Shown: positions 18,939 through 27,522 of the stretch, piece after piece
Position numbering within the stretch: the first letter of the stretch is position 1
Layout: each line of letters opens with the position of its first letter
Assembly (NCBI GenBank): GCA_002887195.1
Contig: PJAB01000029.1
Coordinates: forward strand, 1 to 58,962
DNA from: Chrysochromulina parva
Lineage: Eukaryota; Haptophyta; Prymnesiales; Chrysochromulinaceae
Direction of reading: 5' to 3'
Length of the DNA: 58,962 nucleotides
Made by a program: the position numbers and the translations under genes
The notes under the pieces: model-generated
What the model was told of the DNA's origin: nothing
What the model saw: only the letters and a program-made list of their open reading frames with translations
Database searches by the model: none

Positions 18939-19072
18939 TGCCGTGGGCAGCACGTGAACTAGCACGTGGTCCAGCCTGCTCTGTTTCAGCCACGTCGGAA
19001 CCTCTGCAACGTGTACTGGTACATGTACATGTAACGCCCACTCGGTCGACTCTTGGTTCAGCACCTCTATCT
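18939..19072. promoter_or_regulatory. Putative bidirectional promoter (134 bp)
   Basis: The chromodomain gene (-) and the thioredoxin gene (+) start from ATGs 134 bp apart and diverge, so their promoters must share this interval. It contains the near-palindrome TGTACTGGTACATGTACATG near 19011-19031. The function is inferred from geometry only. Confidence 0.45.
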
Positions 19073-19942
19073 ATGAAGATGTTGCGACCTCTTCACACAG
19101 TCTTCACACCGACGACCTCCGCAATCTCGCCGATGTCATCCACGCGCGTCGCAGCACTCGCGCTGCTCGTCGTGTCGCAGCCTGCGCTCGCGTCGCGGCT
19201 GACATCGTGCGACGCTTCGCCGCCGCAGCACCGCCCGCGCGAATCGTGGCAGCTGCTCAGCTCGCGCCTCCTCGCATCGGCAGAGTCGCAGCCGCTGCCG
19301 CCGCCGCCGGAATTGCGGCAGCAGCGGTTGCAGCAGCGATTGCAGCGGCTTCGCGGCGGCACCACCGCCTCCGTCTTGGACTCTTTCGCGCCGTGGTTGC
19401 GCGTGCTCCGGCGCTTCTTGTTTCCAGGCAACCCGCCGCGAACGAGAGCGCCGCCGGCACCGCCGCCGCCGCCTAAGGCGCCAGCTGCCGCTGAGGCCGC
19501 CGCGTCGGACGATTTCAACCGCGCGGGTTCCAAGGGCAAGGGTCGACGCGGCACGGCAACTGCCTCCGTCGGCTCGGTCCACTCGGTCCACTCCAAGGCC
19601 GAGTTCGACAAGCTCGTCTCGTCCGCGCGCGCCAAGCAGCTCGTGGTCGTCGATTTCGCCGCATCGTGGTGTGGCCCGTGCCAGCAGATCGCTCCCAAGT
19701 TCGCGGCGATGGCGGCGGCGATGCCACACGTGCGCTTCCTCAAGGTGGACGTCGACGAGTGCAAGGACCTCTCGCAGCAGTTTGGCGTCCAGTCGATGCC
19801 TACCTTCAAGCTGCTGCGGGGCGGCAAGGAAGTGGGAGAGATGAAGGGAGCGGACGAGGGCGCGCTGCGCGAAAAAGTCGAGGGGCTCGCCGGGCCCGCT
19901 GACCGCTGGTCGAGCGCCGGCTCCGGCAAGACACTCAGGTGA
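19073..19942 (+). CDS. Secreted or organellar thioredoxin
   Basis: The 289-residue protein ends in a complete thioredoxin domain: VVVDFAASWCGPCQQIAPKF with active-site WCGPC (199-203), KVDVDECKDLSQQFGV, and the cis-proline motif SMPTFKLL. It should reduce or exchange disulphides. An N-terminal hydrophobic segment (SSTRVAALALLVVSQPALAS) fits a signal peptide, from either the ATG at 19073 or the one at 19133. About 130 residues of low-complexity Pro/Ala/Gln sequence separate it from the domain. A canonical WCGPC after a signal peptide could mean plastid delivery in an alga with a complex plastid (inference) or an ER/extracellular role. The frame open back to 18938 begins only with TTG. Confidence 0.88.
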   Translation: MKMLRPLHTVFTPTTSAISPMSSTRVAALALLVVSQPALASRLTSCDASPPQHRPRESWQLLSSRLLASAESQPLPPPPELRQQRLQQRLQRLRGGTTASVLDSFAPWLRVLRRFLFPGNPPRTRAPPAPPPPPKAPAAAEAAASDDFNRAGSKGKGRRGTATASVGSVHSVHSKAEFDKLVSSARAKQLVVVDFAASWCGPCQQIAPKFAAMAAAMPHVRFLKVDVDECKDLSQQFGVQSMPTFKLLRGGKEVGEMKGADEGALREKVEGLAGPADRWSSAGSGKTLR

Positions 19943-20127
19943 GCCGAGCGAGGCGCGAGGGCGCCCGGACATCGACATGGCGGCAGGGGCAGGAAAGGTG
20001 TCACCACTGTGCACGAATGGTCGCATGGGATCCCTGGTTGCGCTAGACGCTGCGATATCTGTCAGTCACTTGTGTTAAGAGGTGGCTACTTGCCAAGGCG
20101 GCTTATCTTGGCAACGGTTGATGACGG

Positions 20128-21840
20128 ATGTCATTGTCAAGTTTTGGAAGACGAATTGGCCAACTCAGCAACGCGGAAAAGTCGACTCCACGCTCGCGCT
20201 CGTGGCGCGCGCCATTTCAGGCCGCAGCCATGCTTTCGTTTCACAAACCTGAGTCGCTCTATTCGGAGATGATTCTCATCACCACCGCCGGCATGGTCTT
20301 CCTTTATCGCTTTATCTCGGGCCGCGACGACTGGGTGGCGACGCACGGCGTCATCCTGGCTACTTACTACGCGGTGGGTGGCATCGTGTACGACGAGCTC
20401 GAGGACTGGAAGCTGCTGGATACCACCTATTTTCTCACCGTCACCATCACCACCGTCGGCTACGGAGATATTTGCCCCCAAACGGACATTGGCAAGTTGT
20501 TCACCGTCGTCTACTCGCTCATCGGCATCGTCTTCGTGTTCGCAGCGCTCTCGCCGCTCGTGGACGCGCTCAAGGCCGTCAACTCGTTCATCCTATCGCC
20601 TTGCGCGCCAATCGAGAAAAACGATTACGACAGCCTTGAGGAGCTGAAATTGAACGGCAACTGGGGCTTCAAGTACTCAAAGGCGGGGATGGGTCTGTTC
20701 CTGACCTTTTCGATCGGTCTTCTGATCGGCTTCTTCGTGATGCAGCTGTCGCTGGTAAACTGCGTGTACTGGTCGATGATCACGATGACCACCATTGGGT
20801 ACGGTGACATCTCGGGCCACTCCGCCATCGAGCGCCTATTCCTCATCGTGTACCTGCCCTTGGCTGTCGCTGCACTCGCGGACACGCTCGGCGTGGTCTC
20901 GAAGATCGGCACGGCGCGCGACCTAATCGAGACGGACTTTGCGAAGCGCGCGGACGAGCTGCTGCTCGGCGAGGCGGGCGGCGAGGACCCCAACCCGGAC
21001 GAGACCCTCACGGAGGCCGAGTTCCTCATCTCCGTCCTCAAGGACAAGAGCCTTGTCGACGACCTCACTGTGAATGCGATCCGGCTCCAGTTTGCGCACA
21101 TCACGCGCCACGACACGTCCAACTCGGACAATAAGGTGCTCGACGACCGGATGGTGTTCTACGAGATGCTCTCGCAGGGGCGCATCGCGCAGTCGGGCCC
21201 GCGCGCGCCCAAGACGACGCCCGACGGACTCAAGGTCGAGACGGTGGACCTCGCCGCCGCCGACGGTGGCTTCCAGGAGTGGCTTGAGACGTACTGGTGG
21301 CCGCGCGTCTTCGATGGGAAGGACTATGGTGGGCACCAGGTGCGCCTGCAGAAGATGGCCACGCCCAGAGACGCCAAGGGCAACATCAAGGGCGATCCCA
21401 AGGCCAATCCCAACGCGTACAAGAGGCTAGCTGAGGAGAAGCTCGCTACCAAGGCCAAAGCGACCGGGGGGTCGCACCGCTCGCCGCGGCTGCTTGGGCC
21501 CAATGATGAGGAGGCGCCCAAGGCGATCAAGGGGTACTTCATGGCTGGCCAGATGGCCGTGGCCGACGGCGAGTACGTCTGGATGCCGCGCGAGCAGGCC
21601 AAGGCAGCCAGGGCCTCGGCGGCCATCGACGATCGGGACTTGGGCCTGTGGGTGCTGCTCGCCCTCTTCGTGGTCTACTTCTGCGTGAAGGCGGTGCCCG
21701 ACATCTGGGCCTACCACATGGGAGGGGAGGCGGAGGAGGAGGCGGATCGCCTTCTGCGCCGCCTCGCCGAGCTTCGTTCGGGTGACGAGATCGCCGGGCT
21801 CGCCAACGCGGCTGCTGCCCTGCTCGCTCATCGGCGCTAA
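20128..21840 (+). CDS. Tandem-pore (two-pore-domain) potassium channel
   Basis: This 570-residue membrane protein has two K+ selectivity filters, TTVGYGD (TVGYGD at 109-114) and TTIGYGD (TIGYGD at 222-227), each between two hydrophobic helices, as in plant TPK and animal K2P channels; a dimer would form one pore. After the second pore unit, DPNPDETLTEAEFLISVLKD resembles the EF-hand-like tail of plant TPKs, but the loop is degenerate. There is an additional hydrophobic segment before the first pore unit (near residues 48-63) and another close to the C-terminus (LGLWVLLALFVVYFCV), beyond the usual four. A second in-frame ATG lies at 20230. It probably sits in the plasma or vacuolar membrane. 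Confidence 0.93.
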   Translation: MSLSSFGRRIGQLSNAEKSTPRSRSWRAPFQAAAMLSFHKPESLYSEMILITTAGMVFLYRFISGRDDWVATHGVILATYYAVGGIVYDELEDWKLLDTTYFLTVTITTVGYGDICPQTDIGKLFTVVYSLIGIVFVFAALSPLVDALKAVNSFILSPCAPIEKNDYDSLEELKLNGNWGFKYSKAGMGLFLTFSIGLLIGFFVMQLSLVNCVYWSMITMTTIGYGDISGHSAIERLFLIVYLPLAVAALADTLGVVSKIGTARDLIETDFAKRADELLLGEAGGEDPNPDETLTEAEFLISVLKDKSLVDDLTVNAIRLQFAHITRHDTSNSDNKVLDDRMVFYEMLSQGRIAQSGPRAPKTTPDGLKVETVDLAAADGGFQEWLETYWWPRVFDGKDYGGHQVRLQKMATPRDAKGNIKGDPKANPNAYKRLAEEKLATKAKATGGSHRSPRLLGPNDEEAPKAIKGYFMAGQMAVADGEYVWMPREQAKAARASAAIDDRDLGLWVLLALFVVYFCVKAVPDIWAYHMGGEAEEEADRLLRRLAELRSGDEIAGLANAAAALLAHRR

Positions 21841-22520
21841 CGATGAGGGCCCGGTGATGGGTAGTCCGCCTGTGCAGAGCCGGGGGGGGAGGGAATAACG
21901 GGCTCGGTGCGCCGGCGTGCGCACCGAGCCTGGCTACATTGTGATGACTTTCTTTGCTGCCGTTCGGTGGCCGGGCCCCGTCGGGCTGTTTGCATGTGTC
22001 TCGAGGAAAGGACGCGGCCAGCGGCGGACCTGCAGTGGTGAACGACGCGTTGAATGTGCTGCATCTTACGTGATGAGTGATATTGACACTGTAGGGGGGT
22101 AGCCTGTGCATCTATTGTTGTGTGTGTGTATAACATCGAACGCGCATGATTCGATTTTTCACCTGACGCCGCGCCACACAGGCGTCAGGCCGCGCGCGGC
22201 TGCGTCCTGCGATCAATTAATTCCCGCATTCCCGTATCCGCCCGATCCTGGTGCTGGTCAGCGGCCCGCAGAGCGGCTCCCCGCCGCGTTTGTCCTCACG
22301 TTTGTCCTTAGTTTGTCGTGCCTGTCCCGCACCGCTCCCACAGAGCTCAGAGCCTCAGACCACCACTCCCCCACGTTACTGTCATTGGTCAACTGTCTAG
22401 AAAAGAATCGAGGGGACTCAGAGCTCGGGGGCCTCAACACAAGGCCAGCTCTCGGGGCTGATTATTACCTAACATCCCTAACAAATGTGACGTGCGCACG
22501 TGCCGCAGAGAAGACTATAC
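21841..22520. other. Intergenic, between convergent genes
   Basis: It separates the 3' ends of the K+ channel gene and the dynein-stalk-like gene. Short open frames cross it (one of 141 codons at 22106-22531), but none shows domain-like composition. No RNA gene was recognised. Confidence 0.5.
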
Positions 22521-24164
22521 TTATTTACTGACTGACTCCGCGCGGCTCGGGCGGCTGCTTGTGGTGCTGACCGCTCTCGCAAAGCCCGCAGGCACAGCAG
22601 CAGGCGCGGCGGCGGCAACAGCAGCAGCAGCAGAAGAAGAAGAGGGCGTGGCGCCAAAGGGGGGTCTCTGTGGGATCTCGGGTCTCGCGGCGGCAGCGCT
22701 TATCGCCGCCGAGGTCGAAGGGTGGCGCGCCGCCAAAGCGTGCCGCGCCAGCATCGCCAGCCCCGCGCCCGCCACAGCGCCCGTCCCAGCGCCCGTCCCA
22801 GCGCCCGCGACCGCGCCTCCCTCGCCGCTGATTGGCACAAAGCGCCGTGCCGAGCGCCGCCCCGAGCTCGGTCGCAATCTCGCTGCGAGGAGCTGCGCGT
22901 GAGCATCTACCCCGGCCTCATCCAATAACGGCCGTGCCGACGGCGGAAAGGGGGCGCTCCAGCCGGTGCCTGCCCAGCCAGAGCGGGCCTTAAGGTACTC
23001 GTAGCCGGGCTCGGGGGGCAGAGCCGGGTCGGCGGCCGGTGGCGGCGCGGGCGCCGTGATGGGCTCGACGACCAGCGGCCGCTCTTCTGTCGGCGCGTAA
23101 GCGAGCGGCGCCGGCGCCGTGATGGGCGCGGGCGGCGTGTCGAAGGAGGATGGTTTGGTGAGCCGAGGCGACACTGGCCGTACCCATTCGACTGCCGGCA
23201 TCGGAGGCGGCACGGCTAGACGGTGTACTCGCTCCGCCGCCAACGCAGTGATCAGCGCCTGCTCGCGCGCTGTAATGAGGCCCATCGCCGCCGACGCCGC
23301 CGAGCCCGCCGCCACTGTGCCGCCGACGCCGCCGCCGACGCCGCCGCCGACGCCGCCGACGCCGCCGCCGATGCCGCCGCAACCGCCGCCGCGCCAGCCA
23401 CCGCCGCCGCATATGCCATACCCTGCGCTCGCCGCCAGCGCCGCATGCTCCGCCGCCGCCGCCGTTGCGGCCAGCCGTCGTTCGACAGCGCGTGCGCGGC
23501 AGAGGGTCAGATGATCCCCAACGGCGCTCCGCTCGAGGCGAACGCCACATTCGGGGCACCGTTCGAGCTCCGTCGTCGTGAAGAGCGTCGCCATGGGCGC
23601 TGGCGTGGCCGCGCACATAGATCTGGCCGACGCGATGGCGACGACGTCACCCATGCACGATGCGGCGGTGGGCGCCGGCGGCGTTTGCAGAAGCTCCTGT
23701 ACGACCTGCAACCAGCGACCCAAGGCCGCCGCGCCACGGCTCACCTGCCCCAGATGCGCCGGCTGCAGCAGCCCTCCAAAGTCGTCCTTGATCGCTGCGA
23801 GCACTGCTTGCCTCTGGGCGGCGCTCACGCTCGCTACATCAAAGCGCTCGAGGAGCTGCCAGAAGCTGCTCGCCGGCACAGCTCCCGCCTGGCCGTTGCG
23901 CTCCGCACGTGTGGGCCGACGCAGTGGTATGGCGCCCGGTTTGCGTCTCAGCGCGTGTCCACGCAGCATCTTTTGGCAATCCTCCCAACTCGGCGGCTCG
24001 TCGGCCAGCCCTAGCAGTACGCCAACGACGCCAACGACGAGCACGAGGCCACGCGGTGCAAAATCCTGCGCCTGTAGGCGCAGAAGGTCGGATGCCGCGC
24101 CGTCGAGCGCATGCCGCAACGCCGCCGAGGCAGACGACTCTGCCTCGGCCGGTGGCGGTGACAT
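22521..24164 (-). CDS. Stand-alone dynein stalk/microtubule-binding-like module with CCHC-type zinc finger
   Basis: The 547-residue product has, at about residues 38-160, the signature of the dynein heavy-chain stalk tip: a hydrophobic helix (VLVVGVVGVLLG), SWEDCQKML (Trp60), FWQLLERFD (101-109), then VSRGAAALGRWLQVV (141-155). In true dyneins the equivalent series is a Val/Leu helix, W..AK..L, F...L..FD and S.A...L..W. A roughly 30-residue basic insertion follows the Trp motif. No AAA+ motor is present. A putative zinc finger has Cys203, Cys206, His218 and Cys222. The remainder is Ala/Gly/Pro-rich low complexity, encoded partly by a GCC/GAC triplet repeat. It could be a cytoskeletal adaptor (inference). 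The start ATG at 24164 is the first of the frame. Confidence 0.68.
   Translation of the reverse strand: MSPPPAEAESSASAALRHALDGAASDLLRLQAQDFAPRGLVLVVGVVGVLLGLADEPPSWEDCQKMLRGHALRRKPGAIPLRRPTRAERNGQAGAVPASSFWQLLERFDVASVSAAQRQAVLAAIKDDFGGLLQPAHLGQVSRGAAALGRWLQVVQELLQTPPAPTAASCMGDVVAIASARSMCAATPAPMATLFTTTELERCPECGVRLERSAVGDHLTLCRARAVERRLAATAAAAEHAALAASAGYGICGGGGWRGGGCGGIGGGVGGVGGGVGGGVGGTVAAGSAASAAMGLITAREQALITALAAERVHRLAVPPPMPAVEWVRPVSPRLTKPSSFDTPPAPITAPAPLAYAPTEERPLVVEPITAPAPPPAADPALPPEPGYEYLKARSGWAGTGWSAPFPPSARPLLDEAGVDAHAQLLAARLRPSSGRRSARRFVPISGEGGAVAGAGTGAGTGAVAGAGLAMLARHALAARHPSTSAAISAAAARPEIPQRPPFGATPSSSSAAAAVAAAAPAAVPAGFARAVSTTSSRPSRAESVSK
23318..23395 (-). repeat. Triplet-rich coding microsatellite
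   Basis: Interrupted (GCC)n/(GAC)n triplets encode a Gly/Val run in the minus-strand dynein-stalk-like protein. This is likely length-polymorphic. Confidence 0.8.
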
Positions 24165-24357
24165 TGGTACAGCCTGGCAGCCTGAGGCTCAGCCTCCTGC
24201 GGCTAGCACGACCTTTTCACTGTGAACTGACAGTTGGTGCCTGCCTTTCGCAAGGCTGCGCGAGATGGACAAAGTTTTGGCAATCTGGATCTACTGAACC
24301 TGAAAGACTACTGAAAGAGAGCCCATCGCTACTACTCACTACGACTACTACTCCACA

Positions 24358-27291
24358 CTACCTAGGTGAGGCCGCTCCGACTCCGATCCACGGCTTGAGC
24401 CCGGCATTCCCGGGCAAGTTCGCCCAGTGTGCCGTCGGAACCCCCCCTCGCCCGACTGTCGTGTGCGACGTGAGGCACCGCACTGCCATGCGATTCGGCC
24501 ACGAATCTGAGGCTGACGAGGCCACTCGCGCGACTCGCGCAGGCCGGGCCGTGGCCATGGGCTCTGCCGCCGCGGGCCCGTGGTACGCGGTCTCGTCGGC
24601 GCGACGGGTGTCACGAGGGCTCGCGAGCCCGAGATCGCGCGTGATCTGAGCTCGGGGGCTCCGTGAGAGGTGCATCGAGGGGCGTGTGTGCGTGCGTCCA
24701 TTGGCACGCCACCTGCCGTTACTCATGGCCGCAGCCTCGGCGCTTGCGGCGGCGATCGCCCCGGGCGCCGCAGCATCCGCACTCAGCACGTGCGGCCGGC
24801 ACCGGCATAAGAGGCCAAGGACGGGGGCATTGCCAAACGCGCCGACGAAGGCTCCTTTAAAGGGCGCGCCCTCGACCGCGCTCACGGCCAGATCAGCCGA
24901 GCTTCTCACGCCCCGTTCGATAGCCGACGGCGACGCTTTCCCATTCGCACGGGCGCTCAGATGCTGGAATGGGGCGCCGTGGTGAGCGCCGGGAGCGCGC
25001 CCGGCACTCGTCGCCAGCCGCGGCTGTGAGCGCCGTGGCGGGCGCGCATCGAGCAGCATCGGGGGCGTATGTCTCGCGGATTGGGGCCGCGCGCGCGGTG
25101 GCGCCGTCTCGAGCGTCCCGCCTAGCTCTGGGTGGGCTGCCGGTGAGGCTGCCGTTGGGGTTGCCGTTGAGAATGCTTCTGGGGCGTACATCGGTACGAT
25201 CGGGGCAATCCGCTGGTCGCCAAAGAACTTTGGGTAGACTGCTGAGCGCCGTGCTGAGCGAACTGACGAAGGCCTCTCGGAACGTGGGGACGAGAGTGCA
25301 CCGGCGGTCGAAAAGGTTGCGAGCGCGGAGGCGGCAGCAGGCGCGGAGGCGGCAGCAGGCGCGGAGGCGGCAGCAGGCGCGGAGGCGGCAGCAGGCGTGG
25401 AGGCGGCAGCAGGCGCGGAGGCGGCAGCAGGCGCGGAGGCGGCCTCGCGAGATCGACTGGTGGCCCGCTTCTGTAGTGCCGAGGGCGGTGTCGGCTTGAG
25501 TGTCGGCTTGAGCATCTTTTTGAGCTCGACGAACTCCATCCAGCCGCTCTTGTCCGGGTCGTAATCGTCGAAGAGGTCGTCAATGACCTTGGCCGGCAGC
25601 TCGACGCCCAGCAGCGGCATGGCTCTGTGGAACTCGGGTCTCGAAATCTTCCCATCGCCGTTGGCATCCCAGGCACGGAAGAGGTCGATGACACGCATCG
25701 CGTTCCTCTGGAGTGCCTCGCGCAGCTGCGGTGCGAGAGGGTTGGCCACGTCGAACTTGACCAACTCGAGCTCTCCAGCCGCGCCTATCGTTACTACCCG
25801 ACGGTCCCCGAGCCAATGCTTGAGCTCCGAGAGGGAGATGACCCCGCCACGATCTGTGTCGATCTGATCAAACGCCACGTGGGCCACCGCCTTCATGTGC
25901 GTGTGCCAAAGCTGGCCGTCGCCGACAAAGTGCTCCATGTTGCGCAAAAACTCCCTCTTGGCGAGACGATCGTCTCCCTCCGCATCCCACGCGCGCACCC
26001 AATCGGAGGCGTCCAGGCCCCTCTCGAGAAGCAACTGACGAATCTGGGCACGAAACGACTCCGCATCCCAGTGCTTCTCGGCTTCCTTGGGCGGCGCCGT
26101 GTTGGGCGGCTGACTTTCGCAGCTGCCTCGGCAGCTGGCGTCCTCAAACGCAGCCTCCGCGCTCGCTCGCGCCTTTTCGAGGTCCTTGAAGGTCATGCTC
26201 ATCATCGCGTTTCGGCGCTTGGCGACAGCGCTCATCTCGCCGCGAAGCCAGGCGCTCACCTCCTCCATCGCGACGCGCCCGGACTGGTCCGCGTCGATCT
26301 GGTCATAGATCTCGTACACGACGAACTTGGGCCCTTGAAAGCCGAGCGTCGTCTCGAAGGCATGCACGAATTCCATAATCGAGATCGTCGAGCGCTCGCA
26401 CGAGGTACGTAGGATCGTCGTCAAGCTAAGGGGCTGCTTCTCGAGCATCTTCTCCAAGTTGAGCCTGGCCTCCTCGGGATCGCGGCCGGTGAAGCTGAAA
26501 CCCGTCGAGTCGATACGCAGCGCACGGCCGGAGCCGGTGCAGACCGGATGGTGCGCTTCGACGCTGAGCGCCACCAGGAAACTTTTCATTAGCTCAGACA
26601 TGTCTGCGCTCGCCGAGGTACGGTTCCTGATCATGTCCATGAAGCGATGGATTAGAATGTGACCGTGGCCGTCCTTGGGTAGCTCGGCGGCCAGGCTGTC
26701 AGCGATCTCAAGGAAGCCCATGTCGTCGCATAGGCAACGGAACTCGAGCACGTCCATCGTGTCAAGACCACCACCGTGTTGGCGACTGCTGTGGTCCAGC
26801 GCCCTGTCATACTTCCTGAAGACAGCGTCGAGGCCCGAGCCCGTCATTTTGGCCGATAGGCTCAAGGTCGACAGGAAGAATTCCTGCTTCGAGACACGGC
26901 CGTTGCCATCGATGTCTACCAGATCGAACAGCTGCTTGAGCTCGTCACGGCTCCTCTGGCTGACAAATTGTGTGGGCAACGTGAGCACGAACTCCTCGAA
27001 GCTGAGATCGCCGCTGGCGTCCAGGTCGACATGGTAAAACTGCTTTTTCGCCTTGCGCACGAGGCTTCGCGTCTCATCTGCCGCCCGGTCGACGTGCGCC
27101 TTGTGACGGGTCCCAAGCATCCGCCTGGGCAGACGTCTCTGATTTCTACCAACACAACGCGCCGATACATGTTCGTTTTGTTCAACACGACGCGTTAGCA
27201 AGGTGTCAAGGTCCCGACCCCCCACGCACAGAATGTACCGCTGGGGATTCTGAACAACACGACGCACACCCGACACCGAGCGGGCGGCCAT
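24358..27291 (-). CDS. Multi-EF-hand calcium-binding protein
   Basis: The 977-residue single-exon protein carries at least seven EF-hand loops: DLDASGDLSFEE (about 86), DIDGNGRVSKQE (about 123), DADQSGRVAMEE (about 331), DAEGDDRLAKRE (about 433), DTDRGGVISLSE (about 477), DANGDGKISRPE (about 541) and DPDKSGWMEFVE (about 577). Most have acidic residues at positions 1, 3 and 12, so calcium binding is likely. Residues about 617-657 are AAASAP repeats; the C-terminal third is a Ser/Pro/Arg/Ala-rich tail without recognised domains. Order, spacing and linker sequences parallel the gene at 54444-57229 (VFRKYD versus VFKKYD, WVRAWD versus LVRAWD), so the two are paralogues. No catalytic domain is seen; a calcium sensor or scaffold role is inferred. 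Confidence 0.88.
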   Translation of the reverse strand: MAARSVSGVRRVVQNPQRYILCVGGRDLDTLLTRRVEQNEHVSARCVGRNQRRLPRRMLGTRHKAHVDRAADETRSLVRKAKKQFYHVDLDASGDLSFEEFVLTLPTQFVSQRSRDELKQLFDLVDIDGNGRVSKQEFFLSTLSLSAKMTGSGLDAVFRKYDRALDHSSRQHGGGLDTMDVLEFRCLCDDMGFLEIADSLAAELPKDGHGHILIHRFMDMIRNRTSASADMSELMKSFLVALSVEAHHPVCTGSGRALRIDSTGFSFTGRDPEEARLNLEKMLEKQPLSLTTILRTSCERSTISIMEFVHAFETTLGFQGPKFVVYEIYDQIDADQSGRVAMEEVSAWLRGEMSAVAKRRNAMMSMTFKDLEKARASAEAAFEDASCRGSCESQPPNTAPPKEAEKHWDAESFRAQIRQLLLERGLDASDWVRAWDAEGDDRLAKREFLRNMEHFVGDGQLWHTHMKAVAHVAFDQIDTDRGGVISLSELKHWLGDRRVVTIGAAGELELVKFDVANPLAPQLREALQRNAMRVIDLFRAWDANGDGKISRPEFHRAMPLLGVELPAKVIDDLFDDYDPDKSGWMEFVELKKMLKPTLKPTPPSALQKRATSRSREAASAPAAASAPAAASTPAAASAPAAASAPAAASAPAAASALATFSTAGALSSPRSERPSSVRSARRSAVYPKFFGDQRIAPIVPMYAPEAFSTATPTAASPAAHPELGGTLETAPPRARPQSARHTPPMLLDARPPRRSQPRLATSAGRAPGAHHGAPFQHLSARANGKASPSAIERGVRSSADLAVSAVEGAPFKGAFVGAFGNAPVLGLLCRCRPHVLSADAAAPGAIAAASAEAAAMSNGRWRANGRTHTRPSMHLSRSPRAQITRDLGLASPRDTRRADETAYHGPAAAEPMATARPARVARVASSASDSWPNRMAVRCLTSHTTVGRGGVPTAHWANLPGNAGLKPWIGVGAASPR
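25325..25445 (-). repeat. 18-nt coding minisatellite (AAASAP)
   Basis: About seven tandem 18-nt units encode AAASAP in the EF-hand protein; one unit reads STP instead of SAP. Confidence 0.9.
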
Positions 27292-27522
27292 AATTGTTTT
27301 GCCGCGTTTCCGTTGGCGCGGTCTGGGGGATCATGCTTCATGGCTCCGGCTTGAAATGCTTGAAACACATGTTGAAACACGAGGAGACGAGTTTTCCCAT
27401 ACGCAACTATACCCGGTTTACCGCGCGCCACAACCATTCGCGGCCACATCGCACATGTACTTAAACATGTACATAAACATGCATTTCAAAACTCCCTTTC
27501 CCGACTATCGCTCTCAGAACTT

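Noticed and set aside
18939..19064. 42 extra N-terminal codons on the chromodomain protein
   Set aside because: That extension begins with GTG, not ATG, and would leave no space for promoters.
22106..22531. A 141-codon plus-strand gene
   Set aside because: It has mixed composition and no domain, and its end overlaps the dynein-stalk-like gene's stop region; probably chance.
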